Part shown: positions 42,878-52,551 of the stretch, one piece after another
Position numbering within the stretch: the stretch's first letter is position 1
Layout of the letters: every line of letters starts with the position of its first letter
From: Capillidium heterosporum
Taxonomy: Eukaryota; Entomophthoromycota; Entomophthoromycetes; Entomophthorales; Capillidiaceae
Direction of reading: 5' to 3'
Assembly: GCA_016630905.1 (NCBI GenBank)
Contig: WBMQ01000004.1
Coordinates: forward strand, 1,612,001-1,676,000
Length of the DNA stretch: 64,000 nt
Translations under genes and position numbers: made by a program
Notes under the pieces: generated by a model
Database searches by the model: none
Told to the model about the DNA's origin: nothing
What the model saw: the letters and a program-made list of their open reading frames with translations, nothing else

Positions 42878-44864
42878 ATGGAGATGGCCAATCTGGAACT
42901 CAAACAAAGCAAAGACATAGAGTTGAATCAGCCTCAGTACAAGAGTCAAGACTATCCACTGGGTGGACCTATACCGCCTTATACAGAACATGCGATATCA
43001 GTATCCTTACCTAAATGGAAAAATGTTGTAGACTATGAGGAAAACAGCCCTAAAGTGGCATCTATTGTAAAGGTTGGTTATCCTAGATTCTGCATACACG
43101 AATCAATAAAGAAGGTAATGAAATAACAACACCTCTACTAATTTGTTCTTTTTATACTATAGTTAAATTTAAGGCTATCCAAAATACTGGGACAAACTAA
43201 TTTATCAAGCTACACGTTCCCATCCAAAAAAATTATAGAGAGTTGCTTGGAATACTTAAAGTATAATATAGGTTCGGTTGAAAGAGGTAAAGAAAGTTTG
43301 AAGAAAGTCAAAGTTGCTGAGCTAAAGCTGACAGTCAACGACAACAATACCATAAACTTGTTTTTAATTTTCTTTCCTACAAAATTGGAGAAGTTGGTCA
43401 AGGGCTTTTGGAAGTATACCGGTGAGATCATCAGCTCTAGGCTGGCTCAGACTTGTCTAAAGATCATCAACAGCGAAACTGACAGTTTAAATATAAAGTT
43501 TAGGAAGGTTTGGATATACCAATAGCAACAAATTGGTCAGTAATGATGAAAAAAATGTTGAGGACGAAGAGATATACTTTGAAGAAAGACTCAATAGGAA
43601 TATGTCCTTGAAGCTAGCTAGCGACGCCAAGTTGGCTTTGAAACGTAGATTATCTTCCAGTAGCAAGATAGACCTCAACAACTCATCTGATTTGGATGGC
43701 ATCGACGACAGCAGTAGTAACGTTGATAGTAGTGGTGATTACAACGATGTTTATCTTTACCCTACCGGTATGTCAGCCATATATAATACACATCAAATAC
43801 TTTTAAAAGCTTTTGGAAGTATTAAATCTATCTGTTTTGGGTAAGTATCCTCAATTTCTAAGTTCAATTAAAAATCAACGCCTTATACTTGTATCTCTAC
43901 TATAGGTTTCCGTACACCGACACAGTTAAAGATCCTGGAGAAATTCGGTCCTGGATGTCACTTCTTTGGATTTGGGGACGATGATGACCTAACTAAATTG
44001 GAAATATTGTTGGAAGTTGAGCCCATCCTAGCTCTTTTTGTCGAATTCCCTGGTAACCCACTGTTAAAGTCACCTGACCTGCAAAAGATCAAAGAACTGA
44101 GTTTGAAGTACAAATTTGTTATTGTAGTTGACGATACTGTCGTCACCTCTATCAACTTGGATATTGAAGACTGGTGTGACATTAGGGTCTCCAGCTTAAC
44201 TAAAATCTTTTCAGGGAGTGCCAACGTCATGGGTGGCAGGTAAATGCTATTTGGTACTCGTTACTAACATATATATTTGCACAGCTTAATCCTATCAAAA
44301 TCTAGTCCAATTTACACACAAGTAAAAGAAAGCTTGAAAATCAACTACGAGGATAACCTATTTGGTGAAGATGCCATCGTTTTAGAACAAAATTCGCGTA
44401 CCTACATTGAGCGTATATATCAGATCAACAAGGATACCAAAATTTTGATTGATTACCTAATCACCAACCCAAAAAGTAATAATTTATCTTCTAATCCATA
44501 TACCTAAGCATCTTCATACCTAGTATTACAGGTCCACTACCCCAAACTTACAACCCAACATAACTACGAAAAGTTCAAACGCAAGGATGGCAAAAGTGGG
44601 TATGGCGGGTTACTTTCCATCACCTTTAGAACCGAGGACCAAGCGATGCAATTTTATGATAATTTACTATGCGCTAAAGGTCCTAGCCTGGGTACCAATT
44701 TCACCTTGGCCTCTCCCTACACTTTACTAGCTCACTACAAAGAATTGGAATGGGCGAAGCAATTCAATGTAGTTAAAAGTTTGGTTCGAGTTTCCATCGG
44801 TTTGGAGGGTACCACCTGGTTACTACAAGTTTTCAAGTTTGCTCTGGATAATGTAGAAGATTAA
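42878..44864 (+). CDS. Cystathionine gamma-synthase (Str2-like), multi-exon, frame breaks
   Basis: PLP enzyme joining Cys and activated homoserine in transsulfuration. Exon 1 (42878-43114) has the Str2 N-terminal signature PLGGPIPPYTEHAISVSLP and GYPRFCIHESI. Exon 2 starts at 43163. Later exons end or start at 43840/43906, 44239/44285 and 44475/44524, with stop at 44862. Core motifs: YLYPTGMSAIYNTH (cofactor region), FVEFPGNPLLKSPD, VVDDTVVTSINLD and the PLP-lysine motif SSLTKIFSGSANVMGG. Two places do not join. Near 43505-43530 the frame moves by one, explained either by a 28-nt intron with a poor donor or by a 10-nt near-duplicated insertion. Near 43931 one extra G splits FPYTDTVK from ILEKFGPGC with no splice option. 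It is therefore a young pseudogene or contains assembly errors. Confidence 0.8.
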
Positions 44865-45229
44865 AGCTTTACTTTTTGTATGATATTATACTTAAATCAT
44901 GATTTTTGATGATATTCAGCAACCTATTTTTGATTTCTTGAGATATATTAGCCTTTGATAAATGAATGAGAGTAACTCAACCCCCCTGTTCGCATGCTAT
45001 AGGTTAACAGCCATTATCAAACTAAATATACCAACTCTTTTCCAATGGTTATTGTGATTATATATCCATTAATGTTTATTTGAAATATTAAAATGATATA
45101 AACGAGGTCAAAAGTAAACTTCGTATAGTAAGACCTATCTGCATTTTTAAAGTTTATAATACCTAATATTCAATTTTATCTATTTTTTATAAAGTGATAT
45201 TAAACTTCGAAAGCAAAAATAGTAAAATA
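44865..45229. other. Short intergenic between convergent genes
   Basis: AT-rich; 3' ends of the Str2-like gene and of the right-hand secreted gene copy. Confidence 0.4.
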
Positions 45230-46181
45230 TCTAATGATTTATTATGAAAGTAAAATCCAGAGGGCTGCTAGTCATATCTTTCATGCTTCTTGTAGCCCTT
45301 GTGCTTGCCATCATGCTCGTACTTGTCATCACCATCATCGTCGTTGTACTTTCTGTGCTTCTTCTTATCGTCCTTCTTTTTCTTGTCCTCCTCATCCTTT
45401 TTCTTTTTGTCCTCTTCGTCCTTCTTCTTCTTGGCCTCTTCCTCTTCCTTCTTTTTGGCTTCTTCCTCCTCCTTCTTCTTTTTCTCTTCTTCTTCCTTCT
45501 TCTTCTTCTCTTCCTCCTCCTTCTTTTTCTTCTCTTCCTCTTCCTTCTTCTTCTTGTCGTCGGCCTGAAGGACGGAATCGTTGATGGACTTGGAAAGCAA
45601 GGACTCAAGGAAAGCGCTTTCCGATTCAGCTTCAGATTGACTGGCTAAGGACTGAGCTCCTTCAGCATGGTTGGAAAGTGGGAGGTTGTTGAGGAGGTTG
45701 CTGACATCGGCAGCCTTAGGTGCTGGCGCCCCGAGGACGGCGGCGGTGGCGATGAGAGAGATAATAGTAGATCTGAAATGCATTTCTAAGCGGATTCTAA
45801 AGCAGTTGTGCTGTTTATACTTTTACGGCATGGTTTTCCTTCTATTTATACTTGAAGCTGAAGTGTACCAAGTAAGCATCAACGCCATACTATCGACTTT
45901 GGCCAAGTCACTAACCCAAAGGCTCTACAGAGTATACTTCCGTTTGAACAGTTGCTTAATTACCTCAATTAAGTATTTATTGCATATGGTCGTAATATTT
46001 TAGCTAAATGGGTGAAATAAGGTTGCATATAAACCTCCTATACCTGATCTGGATACTCTACAACCCGTTATCACTTTCAACGATAATTCAAGTAAAATAT
46101 TGGCACGGCTTTACATTTCAAATTTGATTTAATTCTATATTTTATTGATATCAAAAATGAATTTCTTTTGCACATGGTTTA
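45230..46181 (-). repeat. Inverted duplication, right copy
   Basis: Reverse-complement match of 31674-32624. One extra T within the upstream part and one mismatch near the outer edge are the only differences I find. Flanking DNA on both sides is unrelated to that of the left copy. Confidence 0.95.
45268..45783 (-). CDS. Secreted Lys/Glu-rich protein, copy 2
   Basis: 171 aa, same protein as the 32071 gene: signal peptide, ADVSNLLNNLPL motif, KKKEEEE repeats and His/Tyr/Lys tail. The promoter (including TATAAATA) and 3' end are also duplicated, so both copies should be expressed alike. The gene converges on the Str2-like gene. The lack of any silent change points to a very recent duplication, gene conversion between the copies, or an assembly duplication. 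Confidence 0.8.
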   Translation of the reverse strand: MHFRSTIISLIATAAVLGAPAPKAADVSNLLNNLPLSNHAEGAQSLASQSEAESESAFLESLLSKSINDSVLQADDKKKKEEEEKKKKEEEEKKKKEEEEKKKKEEEEAKKKEEEEAKKKKDEEDKKKKDEEDKKKKDDKKKHRKYNDDDGDDKYEHDGKHKGYKKHERYD

Positions 46182-46842
46182 TTGGCAAATTTTCATTATA
46201 ATGACCACTTGATATTTTTTCAAACATCTCTTGCTCATTTAATCTACCTTACACCAGAAAACTTTAGTTCACTACGATCCCAAGACCTCTTAACAGACAA
46301 TTTTCTACTTATCAGTTATGAACACTGAAGCTGATTATTTGGTTTTTGATCGTAATCCTTATTCAAATACACTCGGCTAAGGTACCTGTTTCATTATGAT
46401 GTTCAGAACCCTACTTACCTTTGTAAACTACAACCAAATATACTTAGCAATAAACCTGAATCGAGGGCTTTTACTGTTAGAACTGACAACTATAATAGTT
46501 GGAGGGAAAGGGTATTGAAGATCCTTACGTAGAATAAATACGCTGTGCTACAAAGGGATTGATAGATCGCTAAAGATTTGGGAATTGTGAATCCGACCTG
46601 CAGCAGCTTTAGTCGGCTTTTAAGTTCAGCTGCTACTGCTGTTGACGCAAGTGTATCCCATATTCTTCAAGATTGAGTAGTTGCTGACAACGTTTCTAGA
46701 TAACCAGCTTTATAAAAACCAACTCTTTTGCATTTTATAATTATTATATTTGGCTGTTTATGATATATAAATATTCAAACATAGTGTATAATTTAGAATA
46801 AAGTACCAATATAAAGCATTTAATAAGAGTATGAATAGATAA
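46182..46842. other. Intergenic
   Basis: Spacer downstream of the Bli-3-like gene and upstream of the repeat copy. No coding frame or repeat seen. Confidence 0.4.
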
Positions 46843-47400
46843 TTAAGCAGAAGCTAGCTTACGAGCAGCTTCAAGAGGTTCACCTTCAATCACATAGATA
46901 TGGCCAAGATGAGCTTTATCACTAGTTAGCATACCTTTAGCCAGCTCTAAAGTCTTGGTCAACACACCACTTTGAATCTGGTAGTGAATAGTTGCAGTCT
47001 TGACATGGATCAACACAATTCTGGGGTCGTCCTTACTGCCGTTGTGAATACCATCGCCTTCGTCGGTGAACCAAGCCTTCAAACTCGACCTGTAGTGTTT
47101 GGAAATAACTTCACGGTCATTTACGATGGTTGCATTTCCGCTGATACTTGCCCAACTACCATCGCTTTCTCGTAGGTAAGCAAGGTTGACTTTGTCGTTC
47201 TTCTTCAACTCCTCTACCTTGTGCGACTCTAGATCGGTGAAGAGGTAAAAATCTACTTCGTTGACACGGGTGGGAACGTGCATAGGCCGAGAACTAATAT
47301 GTCCGTCGGGCCTTACCGTACTGAACATGGTGTTCTTGAGCTTGTCGCAGAGGTCGAATACTTCATTTAACTTCTCAGTAACTGATTTTTGGTCGGTCAT
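46843..47400 (-). CDS. Bli-3-like pyridoxamine-phosphate-oxidase-fold flavoprotein
   Basis: 185 aa, single exon. FMN-binding split-barrel protein of the general-stress-protein-26/pyridox_like group, which in fungi includes the blue-light-induced BLI-3. Motifs: NTMFSTVRPDGHISSRPM (strand pair at the flavin site), DFYLFTDLESHKVEELKKN, KVNLAYLRESDGSWASISG, then a helix with YRSSLKAWFTD and the RIVLIHVKTATIHYQ strand. No signal peptide. A TATAAAAG lies at 47435-47442 on the minus strand, 35 bp before the ATG. These proteins are stress- or light-related flavoproteins whose substrate is unknown. Confidence 0.85.
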   Translation of the reverse strand: MTDQKSVTEKLNEVFDLCDKLKNTMFSTVRPDGHISSRPMHVPTRVNEVDFYLFTDLESHKVEELKKNDKVNLAYLRESDGSWASISGNATIVNDREVISKHYRSSLKAWFTDEGDGIHNGSKDDPRIVLIHVKTATIHYQIQSGVLTKTLELAKGMLTSDKAHLGHIYVIEGEPLEAARKLASA

Positions 47401-47434
47401 CTTGAAAATGAATCTTCAAAGTGCTGAATACTCC

Positions 47435-47442
47435 CTTTTATA
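47435..47442 (-). promoter_or_regulatory. TATA box of the Bli-3-like gene
   Basis: TATAAAAG on the minus strand, 35 bp upstream of the ATG at 47400. Confidence 0.5.
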
Positions 47443-47791
47443 CTCAAATTTGCTATCGTAGACGTATCATAGTGAAGTATATATTATGGCACATTATGTA
47501 AACGTAACCTTTCCTTATAAACACACTTTGTGGATAAAAGTTAAATCATTCTTCATATAAATTTGTCATCAGCTGTTTTCCAATCTGACCAAAAGCAAAA
47601 GCAGTTTTAGCAATGTTTTTGGGTTTAGCTTGATGCACTTTTGGGCTTGACTTAATCGTAAGTGTAAAAGTAAATTATAACATAGTGCAGTAAACGTCAA
47701 ATTTTGTTCAATAATTCTATAGTATTTGGAATAAAAATGTCACTTTAGCTCAAATCTATAATAAATCTTGAATTCTACATTATCAGATTTG

Positions 47792-47857
47792 ATGGAAGCA
47801 TTCGTAGCAAGAAGCGGGAACACAGTCGTCAGCTCAGCAGTCCTATTAGAGGTATGA
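47792..47857 (+). promoter_or_regulatory. 22-codon uORF overlapping the J-protein start
   Basis: An ATG at 47792 opens 21 codons and stops with a TGA that overlaps the next ATG as ATGA (47854-47857). Such an arrangement would let ribosomes end and restart at the main ORF or hold back its translation. Inferred from sequence only. Confidence 0.35.
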
Positions 47858-48567
47858 TATTCACAATAGTACCCAAGAAATCGATCCTATGCAGCTTTAC
47901 AGCTCTATCCGTTAGTGGCAGTTTATTTAGCTATCCAACTGAATCTTTGAACCATGGAGCAAGAGCGAAATTTCTAACACCAATTTTGGAAACACGACGT
48001 TTTAGATCCGAAACAGTACAGGCCTTCCAAACCTTAGGTATAGGACCTACCAAAGATCGCAAGAAGATTAAAGAAGCATATATAAACCTATGTCTACAGT
48101 TACACCCCGATTTGAAACCTGAATCCTTAAAGAACCCGAAAGCTGAAGATGCTAAACTGGTAGAGGTTATAAAAGCATTCCATCACCTACGACAACTAGG
48201 AGACCATCAGTTGATTTCCAACTTGACTAATTCAAATTTTAAAGGTAGACCTAATTCCAACTACAGTCCTTCAAATTACTACCAACAAATGCATAGCGAG
48301 ATCTTTACAAGACCTGGTGAAAATCCTCCTCAGTACACTACCAATGCGAAGGTTGTTATATTTATACTCTCGGTGGCATTCCTAGGTTTAATTTTACAGT
48401 ACATAAGAGTGGTTTCTATCCATGGTACTCTGCTGGAACAGCAACAGAAGCAGTTTGATAAATCAGCAAAGTCCTACTACAAGGCTTTACAGCTATCACA
48501 GAGTTTAGGTACGGTGAAGCGGATGGAGCTTTTCATAGAGCAGTATTACAAGGGTAAGAATGCTTAA
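47854..48567 (+). CDS. Membrane-anchored J-domain (DnaJ) protein
   Basis: 237 aa. A basic/hydroxylated N terminus (MIFTIVPKKSILCSFTALS) resembles a mitochondrial presequence. The J domain spans about residues 55-115: FQTLGIGPTKDRKKIKEAYINLCLQLHPDLKP with the HPD tripeptide that activates Hsp70, then VEVIKAFHHLRQ. One transmembrane helix (about 165-187, VVIFILSVAFLGLILQYIRV) is followed by a C-terminal helical tail. The plan (presequence, J domain, single TM) matches small fungal mitochondrial or ER J-proteins; which membrane is inference. Single exon. A short uORF overlaps its start. Confidence 0.8.
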   Translation: MIFTIVPKKSILCSFTALSVSGSLFSYPTESLNHGARAKFLTPILETRRFRSETVQAFQTLGIGPTKDRKKIKEAYINLCLQLHPDLKPESLKNPKAEDAKLVEVIKAFHHLRQLGDHQLISNLTNSNFKGRPNSNYSPSNYYQQMHSEIFTRPGENPPQYTTNAKVVIFILSVAFLGLILQYIRVVSIHGTLLEQQQKQFDKSAKSYYKALQLSQSLGTVKRMELFIEQYYKGKNA

Positions 48568-49209
48568 TTCGCTGGCAATTTGGAAATTTTACCGATAGTT
48601 AGAGGTAATCTATTTAGACAATATTGGCTATTTGAAAATTTTATATATGATTTTTGATATAGCGTACAGCAGTTCTTGAGACAAAGGACAATAGTTGGAA
48701 GTACTAATAAATGCATGCTTCATTTAAGTATTATTTGCAACTTTGTTTTATATTCTTATAAAATGCCAAGCAGTATATAGATAGTGATATATATATGATT
48801 TCGTTTTTAAAGATATAGCTATATTTTTATTAAACTTCCTTCCTTGAGTTTTGATACATTAATATATACAATACAATTGTAACTAAATGGATAAAATATC
48901 ACATAAATGAAGTCTGAGTATAGAACGCTTAGATATACCCATGCCTTTAACGAAATTGCAAGATATAGAATATTTACACTGTATAAAGCTGATTTTTGGA
49001 ATACATATATTTAAATAAAGTGCATTTAGATGCTGCCATTGAAATTAACCAAAGATGGAACAATTAAAAATCTCAGCATCTATAACTTTTAGATAGCCAT
49101 TACCTATCTAAACTTGACAGTGTTGTATATGCAAAAAGAAAACTATGTGTAAACCTATAAACATATCTTTAAATTCGCAGTACAATCAAAGAACCTACAG
49201 TACTCTTAT
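48568..49209. other. Intergenic between convergent genes
   Basis: AT-rich 3'-3' spacer, nothing recognised. Confidence 0.4.
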
Positions 49210-50205
49210 TTATTGAATATTTAGTTGGATGCCAAACTTTTCTTCGACAAACTTCCAATTTGCCTTGTCCAAAGTTACAACCTCAGGAAATTTCTTCCCT
49301 TCATAGTTTTTAAACACGTTACCGACAAAGGTGATTTGTCCATGTTGATAGTACTTGGTTAAGAACGGCTGGTTTCTAAACAAGCTATCGGCCGAGTTGT
49401 TCAAGTAGAAATCCATCATCTCTACTTCATATAGGTTCAAAGGTTTGATCATAAAGTAGTAGCCTGGTAACCAATCTCCATATTCTTCCTTCTCCAAGTT
49501 ATCTTTGACATCACCTTCAAAGGACTCACCAGTCAACAGAGACAGGTGCGAGATGCGTTTTAACCCTCGTACCAAGAATACGAACCTAGGTACTTTGACT
49601 TCCTTGTCCCCATGGACAAATGTATCGACGTCGTTGATAATGATTTTGTGTTGGATACAAGTCTCCTCACTGAATGCAGCTTCGTCCCCAATCAGGATAG
49701 GCAAGGTGGGTGCACGAGGACCTATGCCGGCATCCAAAAGGTAGAGCTTGGACTCCAACTCTACAATTAGTACGAGGTGGGTCATGCCTTTGATTACAAT
49801 TTTGTTGGTCTGGAAGTACTGGAGGTAGTCGATACAGTTAGCCCCATTTAAAATGACTTTGAAGTTCAAGGTGTGGAGTACATGGTACAGCAGTATACTT
49901 TGGTGGTAACAGTTCCCCTCACGGTTGTTTACTACTAATCTTTTGTAGATCGAGTCCAACGACAAACTACTACCAACTATTGTTTCTAATTTAGATTTTG
50001 GTGAAGCTGAATTAAGCAATAGATCTAAATAGCCAAAAGGTATCGCTTTGACATGGGAGTTGAAAATTGAGTTTAAAGTTGCGAGGTTGGCCTTCAAATC
50101 CTTGGGATCCTGTTGTAAATTTATCTTGGAAAGGTATCCTTCCAGTTGCCTGGGAGTTAGCTTTTGAACTTGTTGGTCTTGGATGGGTTGGAGATTGGAT
50201 AGCAT
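49210..50205 (-). CDS. Arylamine N-acetyltransferase (NAT), copy 4
   Basis: 331 aa, single exon. Triad C99 in NREGNCYHQS, H143 in MTHLVLIV and D158 in YLLDAGIGPR. The usual C-F/Y-E-x-N motif is C-Y-H-Q-S here, so the Glu and Asn after the catalytic Cys are replaced, unlike copies 1-3; this may change acetyl-donor or substrate handling. The core otherwise fits (LTPRQLEGYLSKINL; IPFGYLDLLL). It is the most diverged copy, outside the inverted repeat and 8 kb from copy 3. TATA-like TATATAAAG about 30 bp upstream. Probably cytosolic. Confidence 0.9.
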   Translation of the reverse strand: MLSNLQPIQDQQVQKLTPRQLEGYLSKINLQQDPKDLKANLATLNSIFNSHVKAIPFGYLDLLLNSASPKSKLETIVGSSLSLDSIYKRLVVNNREGNCYHQSILLYHVLHTLNFKVILNGANCIDYLQYFQTNKIVIKGMTHLVLIVELESKLYLLDAGIGPRAPTLPILIGDEAAFSEETCIQHKIIINDVDTFVHGDKEVKVPRFVFLVRGLKRISHLSLLTGESFEGDVKDNLEKEEYGDWLPGYYFMIKPLNLYEVEMMDFYLNNSADSLFRNQPFLTKYYQHGQITFVGNVFKNYEGKKFPEVVTLDKANWKFVEEKFGIQLNIQ

Positions 50206-51552
50206 CTTGAGTTTACAAATTGAAGTAGCTTCAACCTTTATATATGCTTCAGAGTGGAGTCATGGGAACGTACTCCTTTATTTTCAATATACCTTTGTTT
50301 AGTTCAACACCCGATTAGTTAGGATAGTAAACTATCAAAATCCACTTCAATTAATTTAAGTCAAAAATTTGGAGACCAGGTGTATTTACCCCTACAAAAA
50401 CATGGTGAGGAATCCACCGATGGATAAATTTGTATGCAAATAGCTATATGAATAGATTGAAAGGTAAAAACATAATAGAAAGTAATACACATTTTTTTTA
50501 TTTGTTATATACAAACATAGCCGGCGAATCAAAGAACCTAAAATAGTAGATTAATATACGATCCTACAAAGACACTATTGAAACATATAAAAATCAGACA
50601 TCCAAGGAAGAAATTTTACTGCCATTAAAGCTAAAAAGTTTATACAGTAGAAGCTAATAACTCAACCCGCCAAATAAATGACGAGGAATACAGAAGCAAC
50701 ACCAAACGATTTATATACACTTTTACAGTGGAAACTGCGAAGTTTGGGAAAGCTTATCATCCTTAAAAATACAAAAACTTGAATAAGCGAGCTTACCTCT
50801 TTAATATCGCTTCGGTATGATACATGAATATGAACCGATAGACAAGGTACCGTATAGAAACCTAAATAATGGGAGATTAGAATTTGTAAAGTGCAAGTTT
50901 TAATAACGAAACTATAAAAATCAGGCTGTTTACTGGCTAAAGTATACACATCCTACAGCAATTAGGACGGCAAAAAATTCATCTGCATGGTCGATAAGAC
51001 AAAATGAAGACTAAATTTGGATCATCATAGAAAATTTGTAAAACTGGACAATGAAATTTACCTTATAAGTGCTAAAAAGTAAACTTACATTAAACATAGT
51101 AAATCGAGTCGTCTTAATATCTTTAATAATTTTGAAGTTTGTGGGTTGGAATTTTTTAGTTGATGAGTTCGATTCAGCTCAACCAATCAAATTTTTAACT
51201 TCAAACTCGATTCAAGTAATGGATTTTTAGATAAATAAATCAAATCGAATCGAAGATAACGTGTAAGTAGGTATGTGTAAATATCAGTGTAGCTGGCATC
51301 TATAAATGGTCGGGTAGGTTTATTGGTATAACTCCATATTTTCTAACTCAAAGGTTTAAGCTAACAATACCACAAAGTTTATTGTCATTTCTAGTAAACT
51401 TTGAACAAAAATTTATGGGGAGGAATCGTAACTGCAATAAAAGCTGTTAGTTCAGCTTTCATGGCAAAATAAAGCAATATATATATGAAAAGAAACACTC
51501 CACTTACTATACACTCGAAATTTAAAGCATATACATTAAAACCAATCATAAA
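50206..51552. other. Intergenic between divergent genes
   Basis: The minus-strand frame 50662-50949 is hydrophobic and lacks domain or splice support; I do not call it. No repeats. Confidence 0.4.
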
Positions 51553-52551
51553 ATGCATTCCAAATCCACCATCATCTCGTTGATCGCCATTACCGCCATT
51601 CTAAGTAGCCCAGTACCCGAAACCGCTGATGTCAGCAGTCTCCTAAATCAATTGCCATTGATTAGTGGTAAAAGCACAGCTAGAGAAGCATCAACCATCC
51701 CCGAACCCCTTCAAGTACCTGTTAAAAACTCTATCCAAAGCTCTCAATTAGCTAGACAAGTCAACAATCAAGCTGTTGCGGCTGCTGAAGAGATAGCAAA
51801 GAAAGAGGCTGAAGCCAAGAAAGACGATGGCAAGGACTCCAAAGAAAAGAGAAAGCCAAACCACGACTACAAAAAGCATGGTAAAAAAAACTACGACGAC
51901 AGTAACGATCATGATCGCAAATATGTTAGAGGTAGAAAGCACGATGAATATGACTCTGGAAATGATCATGGCCATAAAAAGCATGATAAATATGATCATG
52001 ATAGAAAGGACAAGTACCTCGAGAGACATGAACAAGGAAAGTACGATAAAGAGGGCCATGAACACGAGTACAGATACCATGGAAAGGATTATGGTAGCTA
52101 CGACCACGACAGAAAAGGTCACAAGTACGCTGAGGAATACAGGAATGGCTACAAGCCTCATGGGGAGCATCACAGTAATTATGACGATGTCAATGATGCC
52201 AAGTACAACCTTAATAAAAAGGAGCATAGGTATGTTGAGGGACACGAACACAACTACACACCTCATGAAGGACATCACAATAAGTACGACAATATCAAGG
52301 CTGCTAAATACAATAATGAAGACCATAAGAAAGATTATCCTACCAATGAGCATGGAAAGTACGATAACGCTGAATATGAACATGAATACAAGCAACTTCA
52401 ATCGAAAAATAAATACCAAACTGATAAGGACCCTAAGTACGACGCTGATAATGCTCAATCTGGCTACAAGACTTACAATTCCGATACTGCTAACGGTGGA
52501 AATGGTTACAAGGAAAACGAAGGCAAGTACGATCCAAAACGTGGTTACTAA
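51553..52551 (+). CDS. Secreted Lys/His/Tyr-rich protein (charged secreted family)
   Basis: 332 aa. Signal peptide MHSKSTIISLIAITAILSS, then ETADVSSLLNQLPLISG, which aligns closely with the 32071 gene. A helix with VNNQAVAAAEEIAKKEAEAKK leads into 230 residues of imperfect repeats rich in His, Tyr, Lys, Asp and Gly (HDRKYVRGRKHDEYDSGN, YRYHGKDYGSYDHDRKGH), ending KYDPKRGY. The frame has almost no hydrophobic residues after the signal, so the mature protein is predicted disordered and extracellular. The repeated His/Asp could bind metal ions and the Tyr/Lys could be cross-linked in a wall; both are inference. It is the intact relative of the relic at 30.7-31.2 kb. Confidence 0.75.
   Translation: MHSKSTIISLIAITAILSSPVPETADVSSLLNQLPLISGKSTAREASTIPEPLQVPVKNSIQSSQLARQVNNQAVAAAEEIAKKEAEAKKDDGKDSKEKRKPNHDYKKHGKKNYDDSNDHDRKYVRGRKHDEYDSGNDHGHKKHDKYDHDRKDKYLERHEQGKYDKEGHEHEYRYHGKDYGSYDHDRKGHKYAEEYRNGYKPHGEHHSNYDDVNDAKYNLNKKEHRYVEGHEHNYTPHEGHHNKYDNIKAAKYNNEDHKKDYPTNEHGKYDNAEYEHEYKQLQSKNKYQTDKDPKYDADNAQSGYKTYNSDTANGGNGYKENEGKYDPKRGY

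Noticed and set aside
43210-43702. Antisense frames over the Str2-like gene.
   Set aside because: The sense strand carries conserved PLP-enzyme motifs; the antisense frames have none.
51748-52458. A 236-codon hydrophobic antisense frame over the His/Tyr-rich gene, resembling a multi-pass membrane protein.
   Set aside because: It arises from reverse-complemented CAT/AAG/TAC codons; the sense strand has the signal peptide shared with a paralog.
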